64,000 bases of DNA from Aspidapion aeneum (taxonomy: Eukaryota; Arthropoda; Insecta; Coleoptera; Brentidae): NCBI GenBank assembly GCA_963576565.1, contig OY755045.1, positions 7,933,477 to 7,997,476 on the forward strand, given 5' to 3'. Of this stretch, positions 63,586 through 64,000 are shown in pieces. The position numbers and the translations under genes were made by a program. Position 1 is the first letter of the stretch; each line of letters begins with the position of its first letter. The notes below the pieces were generated by a model, which was not told the origin of the DNA, ran no database searches, and was given only the letters and a program-made list of their open reading frames with translations.

Positions 63586-64000
63586 TTTTGCCACATTTTC
63601 ATTATATTCGGTAATGTTTTACCTATAGGCACTATTCAATTGGCACCTAATATCAGTCTTGCCTAGCATAGAAAATTCTATGTGGTTATTTAAATAAGTA
63701 GCCCTCTCTTTTTGAGTCTAACTAACTAAAGTGCTTGAAATCGCACATTCCTTTTGCCACCCACGCAGGATAACTTCGTGGATTGTTCATAATAAGACAA
63801 ATAAAGCAAAAAAAAAAGCATTTCGTTTTTCACAAGCGCACAACCAGTTTTCAGCATCGTATAATTTTTTATTACTTGCACTAAAATTTTGGTTAATTTT
63901 TAGAATTTTTAGATCAGGTCTATGTGGCCTTAAAGATTTTATTTGTAATCGAAGTTCATATGTCAACGTATTTAAATTTGCACAGTTAATTATGCAATCG
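63586..64000 (-). mobile_element. hAT (ZMYM1-like) remnant, copy 3, running off the window end
   Basis: Matches copy 1 (19545-20000) block by block: CATTTTCATTATATTCGGTA, GCACTATTCAATTGGCA, CATAGAAAATTCTATGTGGT, CATCGTATAATTTTTTATTA, TTTGTAATCGAAGTTCATAT. On the minus strand it encodes the same transposase pieces (CANLNTLTYELRLQI near 63955). It is truncated by the end of the window, so the terminus is not visible. Confidence 0.7.

Noticed and set aside
1..64000. Search for host genes, tRNA, rRNA, CRISPR or bacterial operon structure
   Set aside because: Nothing in either strand met a reasonable standard. All convincing peptides belong to transposable elements, and no exon-like chain with splice sites was apparent.

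Overview
The window looks like intergenic, repeat-saturated DNA from an arthropod nuclear genome, most likely an insect with a large AT-rich genome. I base that on the AT-rich composition, the absence of any intact long ORF, and dense decayed animal transposons: jockey/CR1-like, RTE-like and RNase H-bearing LINEs, and hAT, pogo/Tigger-like, mariner and P-like DNA transposons. A solo LTR carries an arthropod-style TCAGT initiator. The order cannot be fixed from this sequence alone. I found no host protein-coding gene, tRNA, rRNA or CRISPR array. Nearly every recognisable peptide is a broken transposase or reverse transcriptase.

Layout. 1-5.6 kb: a minus-strand LINE whose 3' tail is a TTTGA pentamer array, a second minus-strand LINE, and a hammerhead-ribozyme-like motif at 4.6 kb. 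5.6-7.1 kb: a hAT element with an 8-bp target duplication and a second hAT-type element nested inside it. 7.3-11.7 kb: RTE-like LINE fragments, one inserted in a 170-bp satellite with its target duplication visible. 12.4-14.5 kb: a P/THAP-like transposon flanked by 19-bp direct repeats, followed by a 277-bp tandem duplication. 14.8-16.0 kb: two head-to-tail copies of a 610-bp inverted-repeat element, with a third at 47.7 kb. 16.8-17.7 kb: a LINE RNase H tail. 19.3-20.4 kb: a ZMYM1-like hAT remnant, with relatives at 36.2 and 63.6 kb. 21.0 kb: a mariner remnant.

23.2-24.9 kb: a three-level nest (pogo-like, then hAT-like, then a 474-bp palindromic element). 28.9-31.5 kb: a 137-bp satellite interrupted by six tandem copies of a MITE-like unit of about 307 bp, each separated by CCTGG or TCTGG. 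37.4-42.6 kb: two CCCAGGTAGCAAGG elements, one carrying the same 474-bp palindromic element, then a pogo-like element split by a jockey-like LINE. 42.6-47.4 kb: several inverted-repeat elements, including a hAT that carries an 86-bp-arm perfect hairpin with decayed hammerhead-like cores, and a Mutator-like foldback with a 10-bp target duplication. 49.1-55.1 kb: mariner, RNase H LINE, jockey/CR1-like LINE and RTE-like LINE remnants and a long-TIR MITE. 57.0-58.6 kb: a four-level nest of elements. 59.1-62.9 kb: two RTE-like LINE copies, one split by a solo LTR with a 4-bp target duplication.

The window is best read as a layered record of insertions. Target-site duplications and TIRs visible by eye give relative ages for many of them. 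The most unusual items are the MITE-derived higher-order satellite (29-31 kb), the hammerhead-like motifs (4.6 and 45.2 kb), the matched palindromic elements (23.8 and 39.6 kb) and the four-level nest (57-58.6 kb).
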